Shown here piece after piece: positions 48,032 through 57,263 of a DNA stretch of 64,000 nt. The notes beneath the pieces were generated by a model. The model was not told the origin of the DNA, did no database searches, and saw nothing but the letters and a program-made list of their open reading frames with translations. How positions within the stretch are numbered: the first letter of the stretch is position 1; every line of letters begins with the position of its first letter. This DNA is from Rubricoccus sp963708165. Its GTDB lineage: Bacteria; Bacteroidota; Rhodothermia; Rhodothermales; Rubricoccaceae. Location: NCBI GenBank assembly GCA_963708165.1, contig OY970187.1:2294001-2358000 (forward strand), read 5' to 3'. The translations under genes were made by a program, and so were the position numbers.

Positions 48032-51000
48032 TTACTCATCCTCCAGCGCAGAAAGGACCGGCCCCCAGAGGAGGCGCGACCAGCGGTCGAAGGATTTCGT
48101 CATCGTATCGAGCGGCGCGCGGCGGCGGTAGCATAGCGCGATGGCGGGGTCGCCGAGGTCGTTGAACGTCTCGTACTGGCCGTCGAACGCCTTGCGCACG
48201 TCGGGGTGGAGCATGGCGAACTGCTCCGGCGTGTCCTCGGCGACGGCGCGGCCCATGCGCATGGGCTTCCAGGCCTCTTGCGAGAGCACTTTGCCGCGCC
48301 ACTCGCGCTCCCAGCCGCCACGTCGGCGCGAGGCGTGCTCGTAGGACGCCCGCGCGAACAGCGGCGGCGGAACGTGCCGGAACGCCAGCGCGCCACGCAC
48401 CATAAACTGCAGGAGCATCCGCGCCTCGTCCGGCGCCAGAGGCCCGAGGACGGCGCTCGCGTCGGTCCCGTGGATCGTCGTGCGCCGCACGCCTTCAACC
48501 GATAGGTCGGCGCAGAGCGCGAGGTGCCCGGTCCAGGCGTTCAGCAGATCTGTGCCGCGAAGCCTGCCCGGGCGTTGGCGGAGCGCGCCCGCCTCTGGCG
48601 AATACACGACGGAGGCATCCACGCGCCAGCGTCCCTCGGGGCAGGGCACGTGCAGCGCCAGAGGCTGCGTCTCGCCGTGTGAGCGCACGCGGTCGGCCAC
48701 GTCGCCCACGGCGCGCATCGCGCGGCCGACGTACACGTCTGCCAGGTCGCCGGGCGGGAGCTGACCCGAGCGCTGCAGGCGGTCCGCGATGGTGTCCGCA
48801 TCGCGGCCCATGAGGTCGCCGCCGAGCACGTCGCGCTTGACGCCGTGGAAGGCGAGGCCATCCAGTTCGACCGGCTCGTCATCTGCGAGCGCGGCGTCCT
48901 CCAGGCGGAGGTCCAGGCCGAGCGCGTCGGTGTAGGCGCGGCAGGGGTTGGCCCAGGCGCGCGCGAGGTCTCGTGCCGTCGTCTCGTGCAGGTCATCCGG
49001 CATGGCGTACCTCGACGTCGGCCTCTGGCGCGTCGAAAAAGCGCAGGCCCTCGGTGCGGGCGCCGGTGGGCGTGGGCAGCGCGTGCTGCCGCGCGAACGT
49101 GAACAGCTCGGGGCGGTGGCGCGAGACGTAGCCGGGGCTGGACGGCTGGAGCGGGTGCGCGATTACCATCGCGGCCGCACCTGCGCCAAACGTCTTGCCC
49201 AGCGTGTCCTGCAACGCGTCGAGCGCGACCGACGCGGCGCGTTCGGCGTTGTCCATGTGCGAGCGCGCGACGCGCGAGAGGATGAGCCTCTGGCGAGCGG
49301 CGAGGATGGCGCCGAGAAAGCTCAGCCGGTCGTCGGCGTGCTGATCCGGGTCGCCCGCGCGGCGCTCGTGGCCCAGCAGGTCGAAGGCGGGCCGCGCCTC
49401 GGTTCCGGGAAAGCCGTCGCCCAAGCCCACGACCGCGAGCACGCGGAACGGCACGTGGCGCAGCGCCAGAGGCGAGCCAAACGTGACCTTGCCCGTGATG
49501 TGCGGCTCGTGCCGGTCGACGCTGGAGAGCGCGCTTTGCAGGTGGCCGCGGACCGTCGAGGCCGTCACGACCGTCCCCGGATCGTCCAGCGCGACCAGCC
49601 GGTCGACGGCCGTGCGAAGGGCGACCATCGCGCCCAACTCGGCCTCCTCGCGCGGCGCGAACACGCCGTCCACGAACACCAGAAGATCTGCGGCCCACGA
49701 CGCCAGAGGCCGCCTCTGGCGCAACTGTGCGAGCGCGTCGAAGAGCGCCGTGGCCCACTCGGCGAAGCGCCCGAGCAAGTCCGCGCCGTCCAGCCCCGCC
49801 TCGGCCACGGGCAGGCGGCCCATGACCACTTCGTCTTCGGGGCCGATCGCGTAGCCGACGAGCAGGCGGTCGAGCCCGAAGCGCCACGTGTGCACGTCGT
49901 TCTCGGGAAGCCCGTAGGCAGCTTTGTGCGCCGCATCGCGGCCCCAGTGGACGCGCGCTTCGCGCACCCAGTCCAGCAAGATGCCCAGTTCGCTTTCGTG
50001 GATGCCCGCCGCGCGGCGAACCACCGGCACGTCCAACAAGCCGATCAAGTCGCTCGCGGTCGCGCGCCCCGCGTCCAGCGCGAGGACACGCGCGAACGCA
50101 TCCAGCACGCGAGCCTCTGGCGAGAACGGCGGGTCGGCGACGTGGTACGGAATGCGCACCCCTGCGACGCGCTCCGACCCGAAGACGGCGTCGATGAGTG
50201 GCGCGTAGGTCGCCATGTCGGGCACGAGCACGCCGATCTCGCCGGGGCGGAGGTCGCCGAGCGTGTCGAAGGCGTCGAGGATCTCGTCGCGCAGCACTTC
50301 GAGTTCGCGCAGGGGCGAGTGGCACTCGTGGATGCGGATAGACCGGTCGCCGTCGCCGACCGCCAGAGGCGCTTGGGGTGCGGCGTCGTTGATGAGCGCG
50401 GCCTGGAGGGCGTGGAGCGCCGCGCCAGAGGCCTCTGGCGAAGTGGGTTGTGACGCCGAGGCATTCTGGGACCCCCCGCTTTGCTCCCCGTTGGTCGCAA
50501 AGCTGTCCCCCTTGTCAAGGGGGACAATCAGGCTGTTCTGGTTTCCGGCTGAGACCTCGCCAGAGGCTAGATCTGGATCGTCCCCGTGGGGGACAGGTTG
50601 ACCGCCGTTCAGGCGCGTCGACCGGGGGGTAGGTCCGTCGCCAGAGTCTGAAGCCGGTCGAGCCTCTGGCGCCAGAGGCATGTTCTGTCGCGCCCAGTCC
50701 CCTACGTTTTCTGCCTCCATCACCTCGGCCCAGTCGCGCGTGCGGCCGCCGAGATCGCGCAGGAGCGGATGCCGCATCTCGCCAGAGGACGGGCGCACGG
50801 CGACGCTGTACGCCGCGACAGGTACGTGGCGCCCGAGCGCGTCCAGCGCGCGCCAGAACAGCGGCGGCACGACCGTCGTGCCGAAGAGGCTCACGCGCGA
50901 GAGGCGCACGTCGGCCTCTGGCGCCTCGCGCAGCACGTCGAGCAGGCGAAGCGTGGAGGTGGCGCGGTCCATGACGGGGCCGTCGCGGTTGTCGGGCGAG

Positions 51001-51567
51001 GTGGCGATGAGGTGGCGCCAGAGGTCGGCCTGCCAGGGCTCGTCGGGCCACGCGCGGGCAATGCTGCCGCCCGCGCCCCAGGCGACGAGCGCGTCGGCGC
51101 GGTAGAGCTGGTAGTCGTCGTAGAGCTGCGCGAGGCGGGCGGCGAGGGCCATCGTGCCGCTGCCTTCCTCGCCCTCGTCGGCGGCGCGCTCCAGATAGGC
51201 GCGCACGCGGGCGTAGGTCTCGCCAGAGGCCGGGAAGGTCTTCCAGAAACGCCAGGATGCGCCACGTCAGGCCGTCCAACTCGAACGGGTGGCCGCGCTC
51301 GCCCTCGGGCGGCATCGACTCCGGTACGAGCCGCCGCATCAGGTCGGTCACCACCTCACGCGGCGACTTCATGTCGATCGACGCCGCGCAGCCCAGCTCG
51401 CGCGCCAACTCGTTCTCCACCCATGTGCGCAGCGCCTTGTTCTGCGCCACCAGAATCGTCTCGCGCGCGAACGGCGCCAGAGGCCTCTGGCGCATGGTCT
51501 CCGCAAGGCGAGCGAGCAGCGGTTCGAGCCGCGGCGCAGTGTGCAGGGAAAGCCCGGGTGTGGGCAC
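48032..51567 (-). CDS. recC: RecBCD subunit RecC (two apparent frameshifts)
   Basis: Predicted Chi-recognition/structural subunit of RecBCD, about 1175 residues once two extra C bases (near 51230 and 49003) are removed. N-terminus: LSLHTAPRLEPLLARLAETM, TILVAQNKALRTWVENELAR and ASIDMKSPREVVTDLMRRLV; middle: AQLYDDYQLYRADALVAW, HECHSPLRELEVLRDEILDA, IGVLVPDMATYAPLIDAVFG; C-terminus: DLARAWANPCRAYTDALGLDL, LLWGPVLSALEDE. Residues coded by about 50440-50680 (LIVPLDKGDSFATNGEQSGG and flanks) come from a dispersed repeat element read in frame, in a linker before the conserved HECHSP segment. About 390 bases of repeats separate it from recB. Confidence 0.9.
50468..50640. repeat. Large dispersed repeat, copy 3, read in frame inside recC
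   Basis: Left part (GACCCCCCGCTTTGCTCCCC, then AAGCTGTCCCCCTTGTCAAG) is nearly identical to copy 2; the right half carries a diverged arm (CGTCCCCGTGGGGGACAGGT) and a motif copy at 50557. On the minus strand it is open in the recC frame and encodes LIVPLDKGDSFATNGEQSGG and flanking residues. It is the only copy found in a coding region. Confidence 0.88.
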
Positions 51568-51626
51568 GGATGGCAGTGCGTTTTTGTGCTCGCGAAACTA
51601 CGCGCGCCTGCGCTGACGCGTGTCTG

Positions 51627-52013
51627 TCACGCCTCTGGCGCGTCGTCCCCTGTGGGGAGCGCCGCGATGCGTTCGCGGATGTCGAGCGGGACCACGTCGC
51701 CAGAGGCGAGCAGCGCTTCGTACAGCCAGCGTGCGCGGACGCGGCTCGCGCGGTCCTCGTCCTCCGCCAGAAGCTGCGCGACGATGAGTGCTTTGTCTGG
51801 CGAGAACGTGCCCTCGTCGCTCGCGGCCTCTAGAACGCCCGCCAGAGGCCTCTGGCGAAGCCGTTCGAGCGAGACGCCGGTGATGGCGTCGATGCCTTCG
51901 GCGAGTGTGCCGTAGGCGCCCGCGGGGTCGCCGTCTTGCTTTTGAAGGAGCACCTGTGCGAGAACCTGAATCGCCTGCTGGATCTGGCGCATCAGGAAAT
52001 CGCGCTCGATCAC
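51627..52013 (-). CDS. Conserved hypothetical protein, 128 residues
   Basis: Small helical protein starting at GTG 52013 (VIERDFLMRQIQQAIQVLAQ, then VLLQKQ), which overlaps the panD stop codon in GTGA, so it is translated with panD. The rest (AYGTLAEGIDAITGVSLERL; KALIVAQLLAEDEDRASRVR) looks like a small helical-repeat protein resembling the DUF6483-type families found beside assorted housekeeping genes. No catalytic site recognised. The C-terminal third is punctuated with motif copies. Coupling to panD is clear from the overlap but its role in pantothenate synthesis is not. Confidence 0.7.
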   Translation of the reverse strand: MIERDFLMRQIQQAIQVLAQVLLQKQDGDPAGAYGTLAEGIDAITGVSLERLRQRPLAGVLEAASDEGTFSPDKALIVAQLLAEDEDRASRVRARWLYEALLASGDVVPLDIRERIAALPTGDDAPEA

Positions 52014-52492
52014 TTCCCGCCCCCGCTGCGGCCTCCGCGCCAGGACGGTCCCCAGACGCCGTGGTCCATGTCGGTCACGTCGATGGCGTCGGTCACGGCG
52101 GGCATGTTGGGGTTCGTCACCGAGGCGCCGTCCAAATCGAACGTCTCGACGGGGTTGTTCTCGCGGTCCACGAGGACCACGCGGGGCGTGTGCGTTTTGG
52201 CCTCCTCTGGCGTCATGTCGGCGTAGGCCATCACGATGACGACGTCGCCGGGCGCGCAGAGCCGCGCGGCGGGTCCGTTGAGGCAGCACGTGCGCGTGCC
52301 CTTTTCGGCTGGGATCGTGTACGTCTCCAGGCGCGCGCCGTTGTTGACGTTGACGATCTGCACCCGCTCGTAGGGCAGGATGTTCGCCATCTCCATCAAC
52401 TCGCGGTCGAGCGTGACGGAGCCTTCGTAGTACAGGTCGGCCTCGGTAACGGTAAGGCGGTGGAGCTTGCCTTTAAAGAGCGTGACGGTCAT
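52010..52492 (-). CDS. panD: Aspartate 1-decarboxylase
   Basis: A 160-residue PanD, making beta-alanine from aspartate for pantothenate/CoA. Start ATG 52492 gives MTVTLFKGKLHRLTVTEADL. The self-cleavage site Gly24-Ser25 (YYEGSVTLD) that generates the pyruvoyl cofactor is present, and the substrate segment YERVQIVNVNNGARLETYTI is conserved. It extends about 30 residues beyond the usual ~125, with a tail (VTDMDHGVWGPSWRGG) of unknown purpose. It follows panC on the same strand with a 52-base gap, so the pair supplies beta-alanine and then pantothenate. Confidence 0.95.
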   Translation of the reverse strand: MTVTLFKGKLHRLTVTEADLYYEGSVTLDRELMEMANILPYERVQIVNVNNGARLETYTIPAEKGTRTCCLNGPAARLCAPGDVVIVMAYADMTPEEAKTHTPRVVLVDRENNPVETFDLDGASVTNPNMPAVTDAIDVTDMDHGVWGPSWRGGRSGGGK

Positions 52493-52544
52493 AGCGGTGG
52501 GGAAGAGGCACGGGCGAAGGGGCAAGAGGGGAATTTCCCTTCCC

Positions 52545-53414
52545 TCATCCCCCTTCCCCTATCCCAATGAGGACGTTGTCGATGAGTCGGGTATCGCCGA
52601 CGAACACGGCGACGGCGGCAAGGTAGCGCCCGCCAGAGGCCCCATCGGGCGCGAGGGTATCGGCGGGCCGGAGCGTGTCCGCGTCCACGATCTCGGCGTA
52701 GTCCACGCGGGCCTCTGGCGCGAGCGCGAGTTGCTCGCGCATGGCGCCACGGAGAACATCGGCGGAGCGCTCGCCCGAGGCGGCGAGGTGCGCGGCGCAG
52801 AAGAGCGACCGCGAGAGGACGACGGCCTGCGCGCGCTCCTCGGGCGAGAGGTAGCGGTTGCGCGAGGACAGCGCCAGGCCGTCTTTCTCGCGCACGATGG
52901 GATGGCCTTCGACCTCGATGCCAAAGCCCAGCTCACGCGTCATGCGGCGCAGGATCGCGAGCTGCTGCGCGTCCTTCTGCCCGAAGACCGCCAGGTGCGG
53001 TCGGCACGCGAGGTACAGCCGTGTCACGACCGAGGTCACGCCGTCAAAATGCCCCGGACGGCTCGCGCCGCACAGGTACCGCCCCATCTCGGCCACCTGC
53101 ACCGTCGCCAGAGGCGGCAGGCCGAACGGATACATCTCGCGGGCCTCTGGCGCGAAGACGGCGTCTACGCTGGCGCCAGAGGCAAGCAGCTTCGCGCAGT
53201 CGGCGTCGAGGGTGCGCGGGTAGTCCTCGTAGTCTTCGCCGGGCGCGAACTGCGTCGGGTTGACGAAGATGGAGACCGTGACGTGTCCGTCGGAGCCAAC
53301 GCGCGCTCGGGCGTCGCGGACGAGCGCGAGGTGGCCGTCGTGCAGGGCGCCCATGGTGGGGACGAGGGCGAGGCGTCGGCCCGCGGCGCGTGCAGAGTCC
53401 GCTACAGATTGCAT
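52545..53414 (-). CDS. panC: Pantothenate synthetase
   Basis: PanC ligates pantoate and beta-alanine using ATP. Family marks: ALVPTMGALHDGHLALVRDA (HIGH-like motif), VSIFVNPTQFAPGEDYEDYP, YLCGASRPGHFDGVTSVVTR, AVFGQKDAQQLAILRRM, IVREKDGLALSSRNRYLSPE (KMSKS-like) and a C-terminal IDNVLIGIG. I chose ATG 53414 (MQSVADSARAAGRRLALVPT, 289 residues); an in-frame TTG at 53441 would add nine residues. The stop lies 52 bases upstream of panD on the same strand. The gap between them carries a pyrimidine-rich stretch like those in front of fumC and hbd. Confidence 0.94.
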   Translation of the reverse strand: MQSVADSARAAGRRLALVPTMGALHDGHLALVRDARARVGSDGHVTVSIFVNPTQFAPGEDYEDYPRTLDADCAKLLASGASVDAVFAPEAREMYPFGLPPLATVQVAEMGRYLCGASRPGHFDGVTSVVTRLYLACRPHLAVFGQKDAQQLAILRRMTRELGFGIEVEGHPIVREKDGLALSSRNRYLSPEERAQAVVLSRSLFCAAHLAASGERSADVLRGAMREQLALAPEARVDYAEIVDADTLRPADTLAPDGASGGRYLAAVAVFVGDTRLIDNVLIGIGEGG

Positions 53415-53559
53415 CGCGGCGACGGTCGTAATCGTATCCAAAGCGTGTCGCCAGAGGCGGGGGAGGGGCCGCGCAAGTTCGCGGGAGTTCTCCGAACCGG
53501 CAACCGGTGGCCCAAGTACGTTGAGAACGCCCGATGCCTCTGGCGCCGGAGGCCCGTAC

Positions 53560-53665
53560 GAGCCTCCCCTCCCAGGCGGGAGGGGCTGGGGGAGGGGTAT
53601 CGGTCGACTCGGGCATCTCGCTCGGCTCGATCAGCCCCCTCCCGGCCTCCCCCGTCTGGGGAATG
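53560..53665. repeat. CCCTCCC/GGGAGGGG-type dispersed inverted repeat
   Basis: Contains CCTCCCCTCCCAGGCGGGAG, GGGCTGGGGGAGGGGT and the partner CCCCCTCCCGGCCTCCCCCG (about 53632-53652). Noncoding, in the panC/fumC gap. Confidence 0.65.
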
Positions 53666-53670
53666 CGGTG

Positions 53671-53688
53671 GCCTCTGGCGCCAGAGGC
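53671..53688. repeat. 18-base motif palindrome in the panC/fumC divergent gap
   Basis: Perfect palindrome about 54 bases before the fumC start, next to a GGGAGGGG-type dispersed repeat. Confidence 0.85.
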
Positions 53689-53741
53689 CCGCCGCGCACT
53701 CTGCCCATCCCTCATTATCCCGCATCCCCTAGTCCCTCCCG

Positions 53742-55151
53742 ATGCCCGACTTCCGCACTGAAACCGACTCGCTAGGCGACGTCCACGTCCCCGCCGACGC
53801 CATGTACGGCGCCCAGACGCAACGCGCCGTCGACAACTTCCCGATCTCGGGCATCCGCTTTCCGCGCCGGTTCATCCAGGCCATCGGGACGGTTAAAGCC
53901 GCCGCGGCCCGAGCGAACGTGAGCCTGGGCCTGATGGACAGCGCCAGAGGCCAGGCCATCGCGAGCGCCGCGGAGAAGGTTCGCAGCGGCGAACTCGACG
54001 CGCAGTTCCCGCTCGACATCTTCCAGACGGGCTCCGGGACCAGCACCAACATGAACGCCAACGAGGTCATCGCGCACGTGGCGAATGGCGACCTCGGTTC
54101 GCAAGAGGCCTCTGGCGGGAGCGTGCACCCCAACGACGACGTGAACATGGGCCAGTCGTCCAACGACGTGATTCCCACGTCGATGCACGTCGCGGCGCGG
54201 GTCGCGCTGCACGAAGAGTTGATGCCTGCGCTGACGGCGCTCGCGGAATCTCTAGAGGCCAAGGCGTCAGAGTTCGACGACGTGGTCAAGAGCGGCCGCA
54301 CGCACCTGATGGACGCCACGCCGGTCCGCCTGGGCCAGGAGTTTGGCGGCTACGCCGCGCAAGTCCGTAAGGGCATCGCGCGGGTCGAGGCGGCCAGCGG
54401 CGAACTGGCAGAGTTAGCGCTCGGCGGCACGGCCACAGGCACCGGCATCAACCGGCCTCTGGCGTTCCCCGAGGCCGCCATCAAGGAGATCAGCGCGATG
54501 ACCGGCATCGAGTTTCGCGAGGCCGAGAACCATTTTGAGGCACAAGCGGCCAAGGACGGCTATGTCGCCGCCGCGGGCGCGCTCAACACGCTGGCCGTCA
54601 GCCTGATGAAGATCGCCAACGACATCCGGCACCTGAGCAGCGGCCCCACGAGCGGGCTCTCGGAGATCCAGCTTCCCGCCGTCCAGCCGGGCTCGTCTAT
54701 CATGCCCGGCAAGGTCAACCCGGTCATGAGCGAGGCCATGATGATGGTCTGCGCCCGCGTGATGGGCAACGCGACCACGATCACCGTCGGCGGACAGCAC
54801 GGCAACTTCGAGCTCAACGTCATGATGCCCGTCATGGCGCACGCCATGCTGGAGTCTATCGGCTCGCTCGCGGGCGCCTGCGACGCCTTCCGCACGCGCT
54901 GCATCGACGGCATCACCGCCGACCGCGACCGCGCGCGCGACCTGCTCCTCAAGAACCCCAGCATCGCCACCGCCCTCAACGACGAGATCGGCTACGACAA
55001 GGCGAGCAAGGTGGCGAAGAAGGCCGCCGCCGAGAAGCGCTCCGTCCGCGACGTGGTGTTGGAGATGGGCCTCATCCCCGAGGACCGAATCGACGAGATC
55101 CTGGACGTGCGCGGCATGACCGAGCCCGGCATCCCCGGCCGCGACGCGTAA
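53742..55151 (+). CDS. fumC: Class II fumarate hydratase
   Basis: An intact 469-residue fumarase C interconverting fumarate and malate in the TCA cycle. Signatures: DSLGDVHVPADAMYGAQTQR, TGSGTSTNMNANEVIAHVAN, NDDVNMGQSSNDVIPTSMHV, RTHLMDATPVRLGQEFGGY, GGTATGTGINRP and the superfamily motif GSSIMPGKVNPVMSEAMMMV with the catalytic Ser in the flexible loop. Length and motifs match the family closely. One insertion-prone spot carries a motif copy (QEASGGSVHPNDD, near 54107). It has a pyrimidine-rich leader upstream and stands apart from aconitase, which is 37 kb away. Confidence 0.97.
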   Translation: MPDFRTETDSLGDVHVPADAMYGAQTQRAVDNFPISGIRFPRRFIQAIGTVKAAAARANVSLGLMDSARGQAIASAAEKVRSGELDAQFPLDIFQTGSGTSTNMNANEVIAHVANGDLGSQEASGGSVHPNDDVNMGQSSNDVIPTSMHVAARVALHEELMPALTALAESLEAKASEFDDVVKSGRTHLMDATPVRLGQEFGGYAAQVRKGIARVEAASGELAELALGGTATGTGINRPLAFPEAAIKEISAMTGIEFREAENHFEAQAAKDGYVAAAGALNTLAVSLMKIANDIRHLSSGPTSGLSEIQLPAVQPGSSIMPGKVNPVMSEAMMMVCARVMGNATTITVGGQHGNFELNVMMPVMAHAMLESIGSLAGACDAFRTRCIDGITADRDRARDLLLKNPSIATALNDEIGYDKASKVAKKAAAEKRSVRDVVLEMGLIPEDRIDEILDVRGMTEPGIPGRDA

Positions 55152-55261
55152 CGACGGTCCGCGCCAGAGGCCTCTGGCGTCTCGGCTTTTGCCCGCTCTG
55201 GCCTCGCGCTAGGGCGGGCGTTTCTGTAGCCTCTGGCGCCAGAGGCCGCACAGACATCTCG

Positions 55262-55389
55262 CCTAAAGTTTAGAACGTCGGATACGAAGGCGACACACCT
55301 CCCGTTACCCCGTCGCTACCTCCGAGTTGGGCTTGTGTGTGAGCCTCAGCCGGTGCGGGACGCCCTGAACAGGCGTCCCGCTTTTGTTT
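55262..55389 (+). ncRNA. Possible small RNA ending at the orphan terminator
   Basis: About 128 bases between fumC and degP hold no motif copy, start near a relatively AT-rich spot (CCTAAAGTTTAGAACGTCGG), and end in a strong terminator. I cannot match it to a known RNA family. It could equally be a leader fragment or attenuator of degP. Confidence 0.35.
55355..55389 (+). terminator. Intrinsic terminator with no gene in front of it
   Basis: Arms GCGGGACGCC and GGCGTCCCGC (10 base pairs, seven-base loop), then TTTTGTTT, the best T run of any hairpin here. The nearest upstream gene, fumC, stops 204 bases earlier behind its own motif palindromes, so this may end a separate short transcript. Confidence 0.75.
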
Positions 55390-55544
55390 GGGCCTCTGGC
55401 GAGGCGTCACGAGATGGCGCCAGAGGCGAGAGGTGTCTGCCGCGGCCGCACGAAACGCCAGAGGCGCGCCGTTGAGCCCGTCCACGACTGCAACCGCGAG
55501 GGGCCTCTGGCGTCCCACGCCCGACCGCTTTCTCGACCCACACG

Positions 55545-57167
55545 ATGCACACCGATCCCACTCCCGACCCTCGTCCAGCCCGGCGGAAACTGACCACAGG
55601 CTTGCTCATCGTCGCCGCCTTTCTGGGCGGCGTCTTTTTCGTGGCCTCGGCGGCCAACATTCTCGGCCTGGTAAATCTGCTGCCGGAAGGCCTGGCGCAG
55701 CGCGTGGAGCAGACCGAGGCGATTGCCACCGCCGAGGACCTCGGGCGCGCCTTTACGCAGGTCGCCGAGCGCGTCAACCCGGCCGTGGTGCAGATCCGCG
55801 CGACGCAACTCGTCGACCGCAGCGACGACCCGATGGCAGGCAACATGCTGGAGCGGTTCTTCCGCAGCCCACCCGACGGCATCGACCCCGACGATCCACG
55901 CCTGGATGAGCTTCGCGACCGGATGGAGGACCGTGAGCCGTTCGCGCGCAGCGGACTGGGCTCGGGCGCGTTTATCCGCGAGGACGGCTACATCGTGACC
56001 AACAACCACGTCATCGAGGACGCGAGCGAACTCGTCGTGCACCTTTTTGACGGGCGCGAACTGCGTGCCGAGGTCATCGGGGCCGACCCGTTCTCGGATC
56101 TCGCGGTGATCAAGGTGGAGGGTGACGACTTTCCGACCATCCCGTTCGGGCAGAGCGACGAGGTGCGCGTGGGTCAGTGGGTCCTCGCGATCGGTAGCCC
56201 GCTGGACGCCAACCTCTCCAACACGGTCACGAGCGGCATCATCTCCAGCCTGGGCCGCTACCAGGGCGGCAACAACTCGATCTCGAACTACATCCAGACG
56301 GATGCGGCCGTCAACCCCGGCAACTCCGGCGGGCCGCTCGTCAACCTGCGCGGCGAGATCGTGGGCATCAACAGCGCGATTGCCACGCGGACGGGCACGT
56401 TCAACGGCATCTCGTTCGCCATCCCGGTCGACATCGTGCGCAACACCGCCGAGCAACTCCTGGCCTCTGGCGAGGTCGAGCGCGGCTTCCTCGGCATCTC
56501 GTTCACCGGCGTGGACCGCGCTCTCGCGCGAGCCTCTGGCGTGGGGCCTGGTGCCGCCATCGTAGGTGGCGTTAACGAAGATGCGCAGGGCCGCAAACCC
56601 GCTGGAGAGGCCGGCATTAAGCCCGAGGACATCATCACCGCTGTGGACGGCGTGACGCTGCGGGACAACCGCCAGATCGTCTCGCTGATCGCCAACAAGC
56701 GCCCCGGTGACCGCGTGGACCTCACCATTGTGAACCCGGACAACGGCAAGGAAGAGACCGTGACGGTTCGTCTCGGTGTGCGTCCGGAAAACCCCGGTGA
56801 CGGTGCGCCAGAGGTGGCTCCGGTGGTACCTCCTGTGGCCGAAGAAGAGCCTGCCTCGATGGAGGCGCTTGGCCTCACGATTCAGAACGCGACCCCCGCT
56901 GTGCTTCGGCGCTACCGCATTGATGCCGACGCGGTCAAAGGTGTCGTCGTGACCGATGTGGAGCGGAGCAGCGAGGCGTACCGGGATGCGGAGATCCGTC
57001 GTGGTGTGATTATCACCGAAGTAAACCGGATGCCCGTCAGCAACCGAGATGAGTTCGAAGCGGCGCTGGCGAGTGTCGAGCCCGGTGGCTCTTTTCTGAT
57101 GCGTGTCCAGCGGTTTGGGCCGGGTGGCCCCGTGAGTACGCTCACGGGCCTCACCAAGCCGGAGTAG
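55545..57167 (+). CDS. degP: DegP/HtrA-family serine protease-chaperone
   Basis: A 540-residue envelope protease. One N-terminal membrane or signal segment (LTTGLLIVAAFLGGVFFVAS), then the trypsin-like domain with His155 (IVTNNHVIED), Asp185 (FSDLAVIKVE) and Ser261 (GNSGGPLVNLRGEIVGIN), and two PDZ domains (GFLGISFTGVDRALARASGV and, near the end, GVVVTDVERSSEAY / GVIITEVNRMPVSN). It degrades or refolds misfolded periplasmic proteins. A strong bidirectional hairpin terminator at 57196-57229 ends the unit, after a motif palindrome directly behind the stop. Confidence 0.95.
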   Translation: MHTDPTPDPRPARRKLTTGLLIVAAFLGGVFFVASAANILGLVNLLPEGLAQRVEQTEAIATAEDLGRAFTQVAERVNPAVVQIRATQLVDRSDDPMAGNMLERFFRSPPDGIDPDDPRLDELRDRMEDREPFARSGLGSGAFIREDGYIVTNNHVIEDASELVVHLFDGRELRAEVIGADPFSDLAVIKVEGDDFPTIPFGQSDEVRVGQWVLAIGSPLDANLSNTVTSGIISSLGRYQGGNNSISNYIQTDAAVNPGNSGGPLVNLRGEIVGINSAIATRTGTFNGISFAIPVDIVRNTAEQLLASGEVERGFLGISFTGVDRALARASGVGPGAAIVGGVNEDAQGRKPAGEAGIKPEDIITAVDGVTLRDNRQIVSLIANKRPGDRVDLTIVNPDNGKEETVTVRLGVRPENPGDGAPEVAPVVPPVAEEEPASMEALGLTIQNATPAVLRRYRIDADAVKGVVVTDVERSSEAYRDAEIRRGVIITEVNRMPVSNRDEFEAALASVEPGGSFLMRVQRFGPGGPVSTLTGLTKPE

Positions 57168-57168
57168 A

Positions 57169-57186
57169 CGCCAGAGGCCTCTGGCG
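57169..57186. repeat. Opposite-order motif palindrome behind the degP stop
   Basis: CGCCAGAGGCCTCTGGCG starts two bases after the TAG (57165-57167) and is followed at 57196 by an ordinary hairpin with T tract, again showing palindrome and terminator side by side. Confidence 0.88.
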
Positions 57187-57195
57187 CCGACCGAG

Positions 57196-57229
57196 AAACG
57201 CCCCCGCTGGTATCCGGCGGGGGCGTTTT
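57196..57229. terminator. Bidirectional terminator between convergent degP and the reductase gene
   Basis: Arms AAACGCCCCCGC and GCGGGGGCGTTT (12 base pairs) around a nine-base loop with T tracts on both strands, in the 96-base convergent gap. Confidence 0.85.
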
Positions 57230-57263
57230 AACGTCTAGCTGTCTGCGCCAGGGGCGCCCTGGC

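Larger units (their letters stand above)
53415..53741. other. Divergent region, panC and fumC
   Basis: 327 bases with four motif copies, a GGGAGGGG-type repeat and a pyrimidine-rich stretch (53697-53738, CATCCCTCATTATCCCGCAT) directly before the fumC ATG. No gene recognised. Confidence 0.65.
55152..55544. other. Intergenic, fumC to degP
   Basis: 393 bases with eight motif copies (two palindromes at 55162 and 55229), the possible small RNA and its terminator. No protein-coding gene is convincing; degP starts at the ATG at 55545. Confidence 0.65.
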
